Below are positions 1 to 8,543 of a DNA stretch of 64,000 nucleotides, piece after piece (positions within the stretch are counted from its first letter, which is position 1; every line of letters starts with the position of its first letter). This DNA comes from CALVGQ01 sp964370435. Its GTDB lineage: Bacteria > Bacillota_I > Bacilli_A > Erysipelotrichales > Erysipelotrichaceae. A model generated the notes under the pieces. It ran no database searches, was not told the origin of the DNA, and saw nothing but the letters and a program-made list of their open reading frames with translations. The position numbers were made by a program, and so were the translations under genes. The DNA lies in NCBI GenBank assembly GCA_964370435.1, contig CAYJJG010000003.1, forward strand, positions 1 through 64,000, written 5' to 3'.

Positions 1-286
1 CATCAGTTCCTGGCTCTGCTTTAATGTTAACTAATTCTGCTGCAGGCCCTGTAGGATAAACTACACTTCTTGGTGCAGCACTTACTCCTTGAGTAGTCGT
101 TGTTTGTGGGGTAGGTGTCCCTTGTGGTGTGGTGGTATCTGTTGTACTTTGACCATCCCCCACTTGAGCCAATGTTGTATATGAATTTGGCACAGCTATA
201 GTAAACACAATAGCAGAAACGATTGTTACTATGGCTAGTTTCATTATTAATGATTTCATGCCCGTCATTAAACTTTTGCTTTTCAT
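1..286 (-). CDS. Secreted threonine-rich protein, 5' part only
   Basis: An open frame of 95 codons starts with ATG at 286 and runs off the left edge without a stop. It is preceded by a good ribosome binding site (AGGAGG at about 295-300). The product starts with lysines and then a hydrophobic segment at about residues 14-34, which looks like a signal peptide or membrane anchor. Residues about 45-66 are rich in Thr, Pro and Gln, like a linker of a surface protein, followed by a short stretch before the edge. The family cannot be named from this fragment. The gene points away from the suf operon and is separated from it by about 400 bases and a terminator. Confidence 0.7.
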   Translation of the reverse strand, partial: MKSKSLMTGMKSLIMKLAIVTIVSAIVFTIAVPNSYTTLAQVGDGQSTTDTTTPQGTPTPQTTTTQGVSAAPRSVVYPTGPAAELVNIKAEPGTD

Positions 287-684
287 AAATTAATCCTCCT
301 ATATTTTTTAATATTTTAGCTATTTGAGCAAGATTATTATTGATACTATTCAGCTGCTTATTTAATTCATTATAGAATTTGCCATATTCAACTGTATTGT
401 GAAATTTTACTATACATTACTAAATTCTTGTAAGTTTCACTTGTCTTCTCTTGTAGCACTACCTAGTTATACATTAAAAATATTACATATCGGTTACATT
501 TTATATTTTTTCTAATTTTTTTTCATATTTTGTTTTAAAAGTCATTATTTCTATGCGATTGAGCCTATATTCTTATTGATTTACTACTAATTAGTATTGA
601 ACTATGCTTTGATTTAGTATACCAAGATAATCAGAAATGAATTAATATAATACCACTAACAATAAAAAAACGCCTCTAGGGCGT
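287..684. other. Gene-free AT-rich stretch upstream of the secreted protein
   Basis: No convincing coding frame is visible. On the minus strand an extended -10 (TGGTATACT, -10 hexamer at 616-621) could drive the secreted-protein gene. It would leave an untranslated leader of roughly 320 bases. I saw no recognisable riboswitch in it. The right end holds the suf-operon terminator. Confidence 0.4.
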
Positions 685-685
685 T
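663..685 (-). terminator. Rho-independent terminator of the suf/fthC operon
   Basis: On the minus strand a 6-bp stem AACGCC/GGCGTT with a 5-base loop is followed by seven Ts. It starts at the last base of the cyclo-ligase stop codon region and ends the operon. Confidence 0.85.
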
Positions 686-1233
686 CAATAATTATTTTTT
701 TCGTATATCCTTTTATCGCTAATAATGATATCACAAGGTATATCGTGTTGTTCAGATGTTATTAAAGGTATTTTGGTAACCTCGTAAGCTAAACCAATTT
801 TTAAACAATCCATCTTACTTAATAAGCGATCATAGTAACCTTTACCATAGCCTAAGCGATGATTTAATGTATCAAACCCCACCATCGGAACAATAATCAT
901 TTCAACATGAATAGGATCTATACTTGAGCTAATGGGTTCTAAAATACCATACTTACCATGCATTAAATCTTCCATGCTTGTTATTGGATGCAAAGTTAAA
1001 GTATTTTGATAACATTTAGGGAGCACTACGGTCTTCTTTAGTTTTAGTAAACTATCAATAAGTAACCTCGTGTTTACTTCCTCTTCCTTGCTTACATAAA
1101 GGGCTATAGTAGCATACTTTTCACATATTTTATATACCCAGTCATAAATTGCTTTATCTTTAAGTTCTTTATCTTCTAAGGTTAATTGTTTCCTTAATTC
1201 AATACAGTTTTTCCTTTGAGACTTTTTATCCAA
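685..1233 (-). CDS. fthC: 5-formyltetrahydrofolate cyclo-ligase
   Basis: Cytosolic enzyme of folate one-carbon metabolism that converts 5-formyl-THF to 5,10-methenyl-THF using ATP. The 182-residue length is normal for the family. The signature GYGKGYYDRLL lies at residues 128-138, with PMVGFD at 116-121 just before it. The N-terminal half carries the basic RKNCIELRKQL stretch common in this family. The start overlaps the sufB stop by 8 bases, so it is translationally coupled as the last gene of the suf operon. A terminator begins at its stop codon. Placement with suf genes is unusual as function but clear as an operon. Confidence 0.9.
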   Translation of the reverse strand: MDKKSQRKNCIELRKQLTLEDKELKDKAIYDWVYKICEKYATIALYVSKEEEVNTRLLIDSLLKLKKTVVLPKCYQNTLTLHPITSMEDLMHGKYGILEPISSSIDPIHVEMIIVPMVGFDTLNHRLGYGKGYYDRLLSKMDCLKIGLAYEVTKIPLITSEQHDIPCDIIISDKRIYEKNNY

Positions 1234-2632
1234 CGGAACCTTCCATATCCAGTTTAAGCAACTGATTTAACTCTACCGCATATTCCATAGGAAGCTCACT
1301 AGTAAATGGCTCTAAAAATCCCATGACAATCATATCAGTAGCTTGGGCTCTACTTAAACCACGAGACATTAAATAAAACAATTGCTCCTCCGAGATTTTA
1401 GAAACCGTAGCTTCATGTTCGATCGTACTCAACATGGTACTACTACTATTAACTGGTATAGTATCACTACTAGAGACATCATCTAAAATTAAAGTATCAC
1501 ACTCTACATGACTTTTCGCATATGCAGCATTTTTTGCATGATGAATAATACCACGATAATTTACTTTTCCTTCTTTTCTTGCGATTGATTTTGAAACTAT
1601 ACTACTTGTAGTATAAGGAGCTAAATGAATCATCTTAGCACCTGCATCCAATATTTGATTTTTACTAGCAACAGCAATAGACACGGTTAGTCCTTTTGCG
1701 TACTCTCCCGCTAAGATACAAGCTGGATATTTCATTGTTATTCCCGAGCCAACATTTCCATCAACCCATTCCATTACTCCATGTTTTGCAACATGAGCGC
1801 GTTTAGTAACTAAGTTTAATATATTGCTAGACCAATTTTGTATCGTCGAATAGCGACATTTAGCACCCTCTTCTACAAATATTTCTACTACTGCTGCATG
1901 AAGACTATTGGTTGTATATATTGGTGCAGTACATCCCTCTACATAATGTAAATCTGCCCCCTCATCAACAATGATTAAAGTTCTTTCAAATTGCCCCATA
2001 CGCTCACTATTAATTCTAAAATAAGATTGTAGCGGTTTATCTAACTTAACTCCTTTAGGAACATAGATAAAGGATCCCCCTGACCAAACGGCACTATTTA
2101 ATGCTGCAAATTTATTATCACTTGCAGGAACTAATTTAGAAAAATATTTATAAAATAAATCAGGACACTCTTTTAATGCTGTATCAGTATCATAAAAAAG
2201 GACCCCCTTTTCTTCTACTTCTTTAAGCATATTATGATAAACCACTTCTGATTCATATTGTGTAGATACTCCAGCTAAGAATTTTTGTTCTGCCTCTGGT
2301 ATCCCCAAGCGATCAAAAGTTTCTTTTATCGTTTCAGGAACGTCCTTCCAATCAGTACCTTTATTATCACTAGGGCGAATATAGTAGGTATAATCATCAA
2401 AATTAAGATTGCTTACATCAGGTCCCCATGCTTGAATTGGCATACTTTCAAACTGCTTAAAAGCTTTTAAGCGAAACTCTAACATTTTATCAGATTCATT
2501 TTTAATTTTAGAAATAGTACGTATAGTCTCTTCATTTAAACCTTTTCCAGTATTAAAAACACTAACATCTTCATCCTTAAAACCGTATTGATATTCATCT
2601 TGAGATGTTACAATATCTTTCTTATCACTCAT
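1226..2632 (-). CDS. sufB: Fe-S cluster scaffold protein SufB
   Basis: Core scaffold of the SUF iron-sulfur assembly machine, working in the cytosol with SufC and SufD. Its 468 residues match the usual SufB length (about 465). Sequences such as PKGVKLDKPLQSYFRIN, the ILAGEYAKGLTVSIA region and the C-terminal LMSRGLSRAQATDMIVMGF are typical of SufB and place it apart from SufD. It overlaps sufU upstream by 4 bases and the cyclo-ligase gene downstream by 8 bases, so it sits inside a tightly packed operon in the order sufC-D-S-U-B known from Bacillota. Confidence 0.96.
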   Translation of the reverse strand: MSDKKDIVTSQDEYQYGFKDEDVSVFNTGKGLNEETIRTISKIKNESDKMLEFRLKAFKQFESMPIQAWGPDVSNLNFDDYTYYIRPSDNKGTDWKDVPETIKETFDRLGIPEAEQKFLAGVSTQYESEVVYHNMLKEVEEKGVLFYDTDTALKECPDLFYKYFSKLVPASDNKFAALNSAVWSGGSFIYVPKGVKLDKPLQSYFRINSERMGQFERTLIIVDEGADLHYVEGCTAPIYTTNSLHAAVVEIFVEEGAKCRYSTIQNWSSNILNLVTKRAHVAKHGVMEWVDGNVGSGITMKYPACILAGEYAKGLTVSIAVASKNQILDAGAKMIHLAPYTTSSIVSKSIARKEGKVNYRGIIHHAKNAAYAKSHVECDTLILDDVSSSDTIPVNSSSTMLSTIEHEATVSKISEEQLFYLMSRGLSRAQATDMIVMGFLEPFTSELPMEYAVELNQLLKLDMEGSVG

Positions 2633-3072
2633 CCCAACTTCTCCTTCTCAATCAATTCTATTAAACCATTCCAGCCAATCGTAGCACATTTAATGCGATT
2701 AGATTGTTGCGAGACATTTTTAAATGCTATAGCTTCTTCTAATATTTCAGCATCATATGCTTCTTCATTAATCATAGCCATATAATGACGAATAATTTCC
2801 TCAGCTTCTTCAATAGATTTATTTTTAACTAACTCACTCATAATTGAAGTAGATGCAGTTGTAATAGTACACGCAGTACCATCAAAACAAACCTCTTCAA
2901 TAATATCTTTATTAAATTTTGCTTGCACCTTAATGTCATCAACGCAACTTTCAGAAGACATATGTACTTCTTTGAAACCTTCTTCAAGGCTCTTTAAACT
3001 ATGATTTCTAGGATACTGGTAGTGATCCATAATTATTTGTCTTAAAACATTTACATCATCAATATAACTCAT
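2629..3072 (-). CDS. sufU: SufU sulfur-transfer / scaffold protein
   Basis: SufU is the zinc-dependent sulfurtransferase partner of SufS in Bacillota. It accepts persulfide from the cysteine desulfurase and passes it to SufBCD. The 147-residue product keeps the zinc ligands expected from Bacillus SufU: Cys43, Asp45, Cys68 and Cys129 (motifs ESCVDD, GTACTITTAS, RIKCATIGWN). It sits between sufS and sufB, with 9 bases to sufS and a 4-base overlap with sufB. The start ATG follows GGAGGG on the minus strand. Confidence 0.94.
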   Translation of the reverse strand: MSYIDDVNVLRQIIMDHYQYPRNHSLKSLEEGFKEVHMSSESCVDDIKVQAKFNKDIIEEVCFDGTACTITTASTSIMSELVKNKSIEEAEEIIRHYMAMINEEAYDAEILEEAIAFKNVSQQSNRIKCATIGWNGLIELIEKEKLG

Positions 3073-3081
3073 GACACCCTC

Positions 3082-4302
3082 CTATAAATATAAATCAATA
3101 CAGCTCTCTAGTGTAATTTCACTTAGTGCTTGAACAAAAAAGTCTACTTCTTCAAAAGTATTATAAAAATAAAAACTAGCGCGAATTGTTTCAGTTGTTG
3201 CTAATATTTCAGGTAATATCTTAGCACAGTGATTACCTGAGCGCACTGCAATACCTTTAGAATTCAAATAAGCAGCCACATCTTGGGCAAAAATATCTTT
3301 AATATTAAAAGCAATTATCCCACTATCAGCATCAGGATTATAAACAATCACATGATCTAAAGAACTCAACTTTGCTATACAATAGGCTTTTAACTCTTTT
3401 TCATAATTTTCAATATTTTGCATACCTAACTTAGATAAATAAGTTAAAGCCTTACCTAAACCTAAAGTCGCTTCAATTGCTGGAGTACCTGCTTCAAATT
3501 TATAAGGAGCATTTTTTAAAACAACTTCACCACTTTTATCAAAACGGGCATTAGAACCTCCACCTAAGGTATAAGGATCTAATTGTTGTAGTAAATCATA
3601 TTTACCATATAATACACCAACTCCAGTAGGAGCACAGCACTTATGACCACTAAAAGCTAAAAAATCAACATCCCAGTCCACTACATCACATACTACATGG
3701 GGTATTGCCTGTGCACCATCACATATTACAATAGCTCCAACTTCATGAGCCAGTTTTGTGATTTCTTTAATAGGTACTGCATATCCCAAAACATTAGTAA
3801 TATGAGCTAAAACTACTACTTTAACTTTATTAGTAAGTGCTTTTTTAAAATTATCTAGTGTTAAGCGTCCACCTTCATTTAAAGGTATATACGCTACTTC
3901 TGCCTTTTTTTCTAAGCACACATCAAACCATGGCAAAATATTAGAAGCATGTTCAGCCATTGTCGTTAAAATAACATCACCTTCATTAATAAATTTTTTA
4001 TAGCTGTTAGCCACTAAATTTAAAGCTTGAGTAGCTCCACTAGTAAAGACAATTTCTTTTTCACTTGTTGCATGAATAAACGTTGCTACTTGTTTTCTAA
4101 CTAGCTCATACTCCTTAGAAATAGTTGCAGATATAGTATAATCACCACGATGAATATTTGTAGTATTATGCGTATAATAATTTGTTACTACATCAATTAC
4201 ACATTTTGGTTTGAGTGTTGTTGCGCCATTATCCAAATAAACTAAACCAGGATTGTTTTTTAACATTAAAAAATCTTTTCTAATTTCTTTTACATCAAAC
4301 AT
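3082..4302 (-). CDS. sufS: Cysteine desulfurase SufS
   Basis: PLP enzyme that releases sulfur from cysteine as a persulfide for iron-sulfur cluster assembly. At 406 residues it has the normal length. Lys221 in SGHKCCAPTG is the expected PLP-binding lysine and Cys359 in RSGNHCAKIL the active-site cysteine of the SufS (group II) type. The start ATG is preceded by AGGTGGATG and overlaps the sufD end by 13 bases, indicating translational coupling. Confidence 0.96.
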   Translation of the reverse strand: MFDVKEIRKDFLMLKNNPGLVYLDNGATTLKPKCVIDVVTNYYTHNTTNIHRGDYTISATISKEYELVRKQVATFIHATSEKEIVFTSGATQALNLVANSYKKFINEGDVILTTMAEHASNILPWFDVCLEKKAEVAYIPLNEGGRLTLDNFKKALTNKVKVVVLAHITNVLGYAVPIKEITKLAHEVGAIVICDGAQAIPHVVCDVVDWDVDFLAFSGHKCCAPTGVGVLYGKYDLLQQLDPYTLGGGSNARFDKSGEVVLKNAPYKFEAGTPAIEATLGLGKALTYLSKLGMQNIENYEKELKAYCIAKLSSLDHVIVYNPDADSGIIAFNIKDIFAQDVAAYLNSKGIAVRSGNHCAKILPEILATTETIRASFYFYNTFEEVDFFVQALSEITLESCIDLYL

Positions 4303-5102
4303 AATGCATCCACCTTTTTAGTTATCTCTTCTTTACAAAGTTCTTTTAGTTCTTCATGCTCAATATTTTCAGCAATTGGCAAAAGATATCCATAAGTGAT
4401 TAACTTAGTTATTTCTTGTCTATTTAGACCACGACTTTGAAGATAATATAACTGATTTTCATCAATTTGTCCTAAAGACATCGCATGGCTTGCTTCAACA
4501 TCATTTTCATCAATAATTAAAACTGGAGTAACTTTTGCCTTTTTTTGTTGATTAAAAGTTAAACATCTGGAATTTTGATGACTCTTTGATCCTTTAGCAC
4601 CCTTTACTATTTTTCCAGTAGCCTCCATCTCACAGCTGCCTTCATTCAATAGTACTATAAAGTTATTCATTTGCGATTTAGTCATCCCAGTATGATGGTG
4701 ACATATTATATCAAAGTTTTTATTAGTTTGTGATAGTACCGCTGTATGGATCACTACTTCACTTGCTTCTTGTAGCAAATGCACCTCACATGTTCGATCA
4801 ACATCACTTGATGTACACTCAGCATAAGATAAATTTAATTGAGCATTTCTATTTAAGACTACTTTATCGATAAACTTACATGCTTGTTCATTATGGTTCC
4901 ACACAACGATATTACTTCGACTATTTTCATCACATGTAATATTAAGTTTAATGTCTTTAGATTGAACATGATTGATAAAAATGCTACAAGCTACATCTTT
5001 TTTTATTTGTATATTAATCTCATCATTATCACAATTTACTTCTAAATGATAAAAATCAGAGTTATTTAGCGCGATATTATTATTACATTCAAGTATTTTC
5101 AT
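4290..5102 (-). CDS. sufD: SufD-like Fe-S assembly protein (short form)
   Basis: Partner of SufB in the SufBCD complex. The C-terminal half contains the SufBD beta-helix signature: SKSHQNSRCLTF, DENDVEASHAMSLGQID and YLQSRGLNRQEITKLITYGY. The protein is only 270 residues, against about 430 in Bacillus, and lacks most of the usual N-terminal region. Short SufD forms are known in some anaerobic Bacillota, so this is probably intact rather than broken: the frame is clean, it starts two bases after the sufC stop, and it overlaps sufS. Confidence 0.88.
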   Translation of the reverse strand: MKILECNNNIALNNSDFYHLEVNCDNDEINIQIKKDVACSIFINHVQSKDIKLNITCDENSRSNIVVWNHNEQACKFIDKVVLNRNAQLNLSYAECTSSDVDRTCEVHLLQEASEVVIHTAVLSQTNKNFDIICHHHTGMTKSQMNNFIVLLNEGSCEMEATGKIVKGAKGSKSHQNSRCLTFNQQKKAKVTPVLIIDENDVEASHAMSLGQIDENQLYYLQSRGLNRQEITKLITYGYLLPIAENIEHEELKELCKEEITKKVDALCLM

Positions 5103-5103
5103 A

Positions 5104-5931
5104 TTACTTACCTTTTTTACTTACAGCACAGCTTCCCAAACTAAATACTTCTTTTTTCTCTTGCGATACTGCTTTAATATCATATTTTTGATATAGCCAA
5201 TCATAACCTTCTTCATCGATTTTTGTAACTAACTCAACACTTCCACTTTCAACAATTTTACCATTAATCAATACATGGGCATGCGTTGGTTTTAATAAGT
5301 GTAAGAAGCGCTCATAATGGCTTACTATTAATAAACCTAATTCTTGACTTTGTTGCATATCTAAAATGGCATTAGCTACTATCTTTAAAGCATCGACATC
5401 TAATCCACTATCTATTTCATCTAACATTGCCAAGCTTGGTTTTAACATCTTCATTTGAATAATTTCATTTCTTTTCTTTTCACCACCACTAAAACCTTCA
5501 TTTAAAAAACGATGGGCAATGTCTGATTTTAGTTCCAAATCTTTAATCGACTTTTCCATTTCTTTTATGAACTTAAATAGACTTACTGGTGTTTCTTGTC
5601 GTGCATTAAGGGCAGCACGTAAAAAATCAGAGTTAGTTACACCGCTTATTTCCTGTGGATACTGCATACCTAAAAAAAGTCCACAGCGACTGCGTTCATC
5701 TACACTCATATTTAATACATCTTGGTTATTGTATGTAATACTCCCCTTAGTTACTGTATATTTGGGATGACCCATAATTGCTGCTAATAAGGTGCTTTTA
5801 CCATTGCCATTAGGTCCCATTAAGGCATGGATTTCGTTATCTTTAATTTCAAGATTGATTCCTTCAAGTATTTTTTTTCCCTCAATCTCTACATGTAAAT
5901 CTTTTATAATTAACTGATTCAAATCATTCAT
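5104..5931 (-). CDS. sufC: SUF system ATPase SufC
   Basis: ABC-type ATPase that drives conformational change of SufB/SufD. Numbered from the TTG at 5940, the Walker A GPNGNGKST lies at residues 42-50, the ABC signature FSGGEKKR at 150-157 and Walker B AMLDEIDSGLD at about 171-181. The start is ambiguous. In-frame candidates are TTG at 5940, ATG at 5931 and TTG at 5922. AAAGG abuts the ATG and would be better spaced for the TTG at 5922, which also gives the most SufC-like N-terminus. I list the ATG. It is the first gene of the operon, with an extended -10 promoter just upstream. Confidence 0.93.
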   Translation of the reverse strand: MNDLNQLIIKDLHVEIEGKKILEGINLEIKDNEIHALMGPNGNGKSTLLAAIMGHPKYTVTKGSITYNNQDVLNMSVDERSRCGLFLGMQYPQEISGVTNSDFLRAALNARQETPVSLFKFIKEMEKSIKDLELKSDIAHRFLNEGFSGGEKKRNEIIQMKMLKPSLAMLDEIDSGLDVDALKIVANAILDMQQSQELGLLIVSHYERFLHLLKPTHAHVLINGKIVESGSVELVTKIDEEGYDWLYQKYDIKAVSQEKKEVFSLGSCAVSKKGK

Positions 5932-5968
5932 CCTTTCCAACGCTATACTATGATCGCTTTACTTAACG

Positions 5969-5977
5969 ATTATATCA
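5969..5977 (-). promoter_or_regulatory. Extended -10 promoter of the suf operon
   Basis: On the minus strand TGATATAAT is a perfect -10 with the TGn extension. The -35 region (TCAACA/CAACAA around 5992-5998) is weak. It lies about 40 bases upstream of sufC. Confidence 0.6.
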
Positions 5978-6140
5978 TAAAGTGAATTAATTTGTTGATT
6001 TATTATCTATATTATGAAGCTAATTCTAATGTTTTATAAAAATTAATCTCTTCTAAGTATAAAAACAGTTAATAGGTGATAAAATCTTCTATATAAGTGT
6101 TAGTTTAGGGCTTGTTCACATAAAGTTCAGTTAGAAGTAT

Positions 6141-6169
6141 TTGATAAAATCTAATAAATCCCCTATAAT
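6141..6169 (+). promoter_or_regulatory. Sigma-A-type promoter of the prsA pair
   Basis: TTGATA at 6141-6146, a 17-base spacer and TATAAT at 6164-6169. It lies 32 bases before the first prsA gene, which has its own AGGAGG site. Confidence 0.8.
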
Positions 6170-6201
6170 AAAAAGGGTTTAACGACACCAGGAGGAAAGA
6201 C

Positions 6202-7161
6202 ATGTTAGAAATGTTAAAGAAATATTGGTTTATATTTTTAGCGGGCATAGTTTTAGTAGCAGGTATTGTTTACTTTGCTTATGACCAATCACAAGATATA
6301 TTACCAGGGAAACAAGTTGATGGTAAAGATGTAGTATATGCAATCGGAGACCACAACGTAACAGCAGATGATTTTTACGATGAGCTATACGAAGAACTAG
6401 GGGTAATGGGTATATTCCAATTTGTTCAACGTGTCGTATTAGAAAACAGTGTAGAAACAACAGAAGAAATGAAAGAAGCTGCAACTGCTAATGTTGATGC
6501 AGTAACTGAACAATTTAAAAGTTCTTATGGTGCAGACTATGAAGCTGCATTAGTAGAAGCAATTAAACAAGTGGGCTATAATGAAATTAGTGATTTAGAT
6601 GCTTATTTCTTAGAAATTGAAAAATTCAATGTTTTTTCTAAATCAGTTGTAGATGAACAATTTGATAGCTATAGCACAACTATTCAACCACGTATGCTTT
6701 CACATATCTTAGTCATGATGGAAGATCCAGCTAATCCAACTGAAGAAGAATTAGCTAAAGTTGCTGAAGTAGATGCTGCACTTAGCTCAGGTATGAGTTT
6801 TGGTGAAGCAGCAACAACTTATTCTGAAGATGGATCAGCTACTAGTGCAGGATTCTTAGGATATGCAGATGTTAACACTGGATTTGTTCCAGAGTTCTTA
6901 GCCGCATCATTAGTGCTTGAAGAAGGTCAAGTGAGCGAATGGGTTCAAACTGAATACGGTGTTCACCTAATTCAATGTAATGCTAGTACCTTAGACACAC
7001 TTAAAGAATACACAGAGTTTTATGATGGAGTTACTGCTTCAATGCCAACACTGCTTACACAAGCACTTTGGGATGAAGCTGTAGCATTAGGTATTACCTT
7101 CAGTGATGAAACTACAGAAGCTGCAATTCTTGAATATTTAGGACTTGGAGGTACTGAATAA
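6202..7161 (+). CDS. prsA: PrsA-like parvulin foldase, membrane-anchored
   Basis: Extracytoplasmic peptidyl-prolyl isomerase that helps secreted proteins fold. The 319-residue protein starts with a membrane segment at about residues 8-26 and has no lipobox, so it is probably a signal-anchored form and not the usual PrsA lipoprotein. The parvulin (rotamase) domain spans about residues 168-257, with the typical opening PRMLSHILV, then SYSEDGSA-type and GFLGYADVNTGFVPEF motifs, and the closing YGVHLIQ. It is co-transcribed with a second PrsA-like gene, which it overlaps by one base (TAATG). A strong promoter and AGGAGG precede it. Confidence 0.9.
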   Translation: MLEMLKKYWFIFLAGIVLVAGIVYFAYDQSQDILPGKQVDGKDVVYAIGDHNVTADDFYDELYEELGVMGIFQFVQRVVLENSVETTEEMKEAATANVDAVTEQFKSSYGADYEAALVEAIKQVGYNEISDLDAYFLEIEKFNVFSKSVVDEQFDSYSTTIQPRMLSHILVMMEDPANPTEEELAKVAEVDAALSSGMSFGEAATTYSEDGSATSAGFLGYADVNTGFVPEFLAASLVLEEGQVSEWVQTEYGVHLIQCNASTLDTLKEYTEFYDGVTASMPTLLTQALWDEAVALGITFSDETTEAAILEYLGLGGTE

Positions 7162-8015
7162 TGAAAAAACTTTTATTAACTTTATCGGCACTACTGGTAT
7201 TAACTGGTTGTTCAAATGCAAGTGTTAGTGTAACTGATAGCAGTGGTGCAGTAGTTACTATCGCTAATCAAAGCTATACTCGTGGTGACTTATATGAATT
7301 CATGTCTTCCTATAGCGGTGGATATCTTGCTATATTAAATACGCAACAACACATCTTAGATACTGAAGTTCCTGTAACAGATGCAATGACACAAGTTGCG
7401 GATGAAACAATTGATATGTATGCTTCTATGTTTGGTGATGGATTAGAGTCTTATATTCAATCAATGGGTGTACCAAGTGTTGAAGCTTACCATACTGAAT
7501 TAATTGTTGGTGAACAATTAAAAGCATTAAATAGACTTTATATTGAAGCTAACTATGATGAATTAGCAGCACGCTATGTACCTAAGCAATACCAAATGAT
7601 GCAGTTTACTGATGTTGATACTGCTAATGCTGCATTAACACAACTACAAGCTGGTGAAGAGTTTACTACAGTAGCTACTAATAATGCTTCAACAACTAGT
7701 GCATCTCCATTAATCGCAACTACTCAAAGTTCTATTGATACTTCAATTCTATTTGAATTAGAATCATTAGAAGTCGGAAACTATAGTGGAGTAATAACTA
7801 GTGCTGATGCTACAGCATTTTACATTGTAAAATTAATTGAAAATGATACTTCAGCAATTAAAGAATTATTTATTGAAGATTTAATTGCAGGAGGGTCAAC
7901 CTCTTTAGAAACATTATTACACTATGTTGAAACTTATGGATTTAATATCTATGATATTAATATTTATAATCAAGTTGAAGCTAACTACCCAGATTTCTTA
8001 AATACAGCTAATTAA
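7161..8015 (+). CDS. PrsA-like lipoprotein with degenerate parvulin region
   Basis: A 284-residue lipoprotein with lipobox LVLTGC, which places the lipidated Cys at residue 17. The organisation resembles PrsA: an N-terminal chaperone-like helical part, then a region at about residues 142-235 that follows the parvulin fold order. The key parvulin positions are replaced, however: the HILV strand reads YQMM and the GG/FLG motif is absent. It is probably a chaperone without isomerase activity. It overlaps the preceding prsA by one base and is closed by a strong terminator, so the two form a two-gene operon and may work together outside the membrane. Confidence 0.75.
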   Translation: MKKLLLTLSALLVLTGCSNASVSVTDSSGAVVTIANQSYTRGDLYEFMSSYSGGYLAILNTQQHILDTEVPVTDAMTQVADETIDMYASMFGDGLESYIQSMGVPSVEAYHTELIVGEQLKALNRLYIEANYDELAARYVPKQYQMMQFTDVDTANAALTQLQAGEEFTTVATNNASTTSASPLIATTQSSIDTSILFELESLEVGNYSGVITSADATAFYIVKLIENDTSAIKELFIEDLIAGGSTSLETLLHYVETYGFNIYDINIYNQVEANYPDFLNTAN

Positions 8016-8020
8016 TATTT

Positions 8021-8053
8021 GACCTCTACTAATTCTATGTAGAGGTCTTTTTT
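8021..8053 (+). terminator. Terminator of the prsA operon
   Basis: GACCTCTAC and GTAGAGGTC pair around a 9-base loop and are followed by six Ts. Confidence 0.9.
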
Positions 8054-8099
8054 ATACCTTTTTTATAGTGTATAATAAAAAAATAAGGAGAAGATTATT

Positions 8100-8495
8100 A
8101 TGTGTATATTCTGTAAAATAGTTAATAAAGAAATCCCTAGTAAAATTCTTTACGAGGATGAAAACATCTTAGCAATACTAGATTTATCTCAAGTTACTTT
8201 AGGGCATACTTTAGTTATCCCTAAAAAACACTATAAGCATTTTTTAGATGCTGATGAAAAAACAGTAACTCAGGTTATGAGGATTACCCATACTGTTGCT
8301 AATAACTTAGTTCAAAAATTACAAGCTCAAGGATGTAATATTTTAGCTAACTGTAATGAAGTCGCTGGACAAACAGTGGATCATTTCCATGTCCATATTA
8401 TTCCACGATATAGTGATGAGGATGCAATAGCTATTAAATTTAATCAATCTAATATTGATATAGAAGCTGTTTATCATAAAATAAATCAAACTTAA
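8100..8495 (+). CDS. hit: HIT family nucleotide hydrolase
   Basis: Histidine triad protein, a purine nucleotide phosphoramidase/hydrolase of the HinT/Hit group acting in the cytosol. The 131-residue length is normal. The triad HFHVHIIPR is at about residues 97-105, and the family opening CIFCKIVNKEIPS is at residues 2-14. A TATAAT at 8071-8076 and the ribosome site AAGGAG lie just upstream, and a terminator follows, so it is monocistronic. In Bacillus subtilis prsA, yhaM and hit are also near one another; the same three occur here within 4 kb, which supports the call. Confidence 0.93.
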   Translation: MCIFCKIVNKEIPSKILYEDENILAILDLSQVTLGHTLVIPKKHYKHFLDADEKTVTQVMRITHTVANNLVQKLQAQGCNILANCNEVAGQTVDHFHVHIIPRYSDEDAIAIKFNQSNIDIEAVYHKINQT

Positions 8496-8515
8496 GACCA
8501 ATTATGGTCTTTTTT
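8494..8515 (+). terminator. Terminator of hit
   Basis: AAGACCA-ATTA-TGGTCTT stem-loop followed by Ts. It starts at the hit stop codon. Confidence 0.85.
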
Positions 8516-8520
8516 AGTAT

Positions 8521-8543
8521 AAAAAAAGAGTACCTAAGTACCC
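8521..8543 (-). terminator. Terminator of the glycolipid/RecX/yhaM operon
   Basis: On the minus strand GGGTAC-TTAG-GTACTC is followed by seven Ts. It overlaps the stop codon of the phosphatase gene by one base. Confidence 0.8.
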
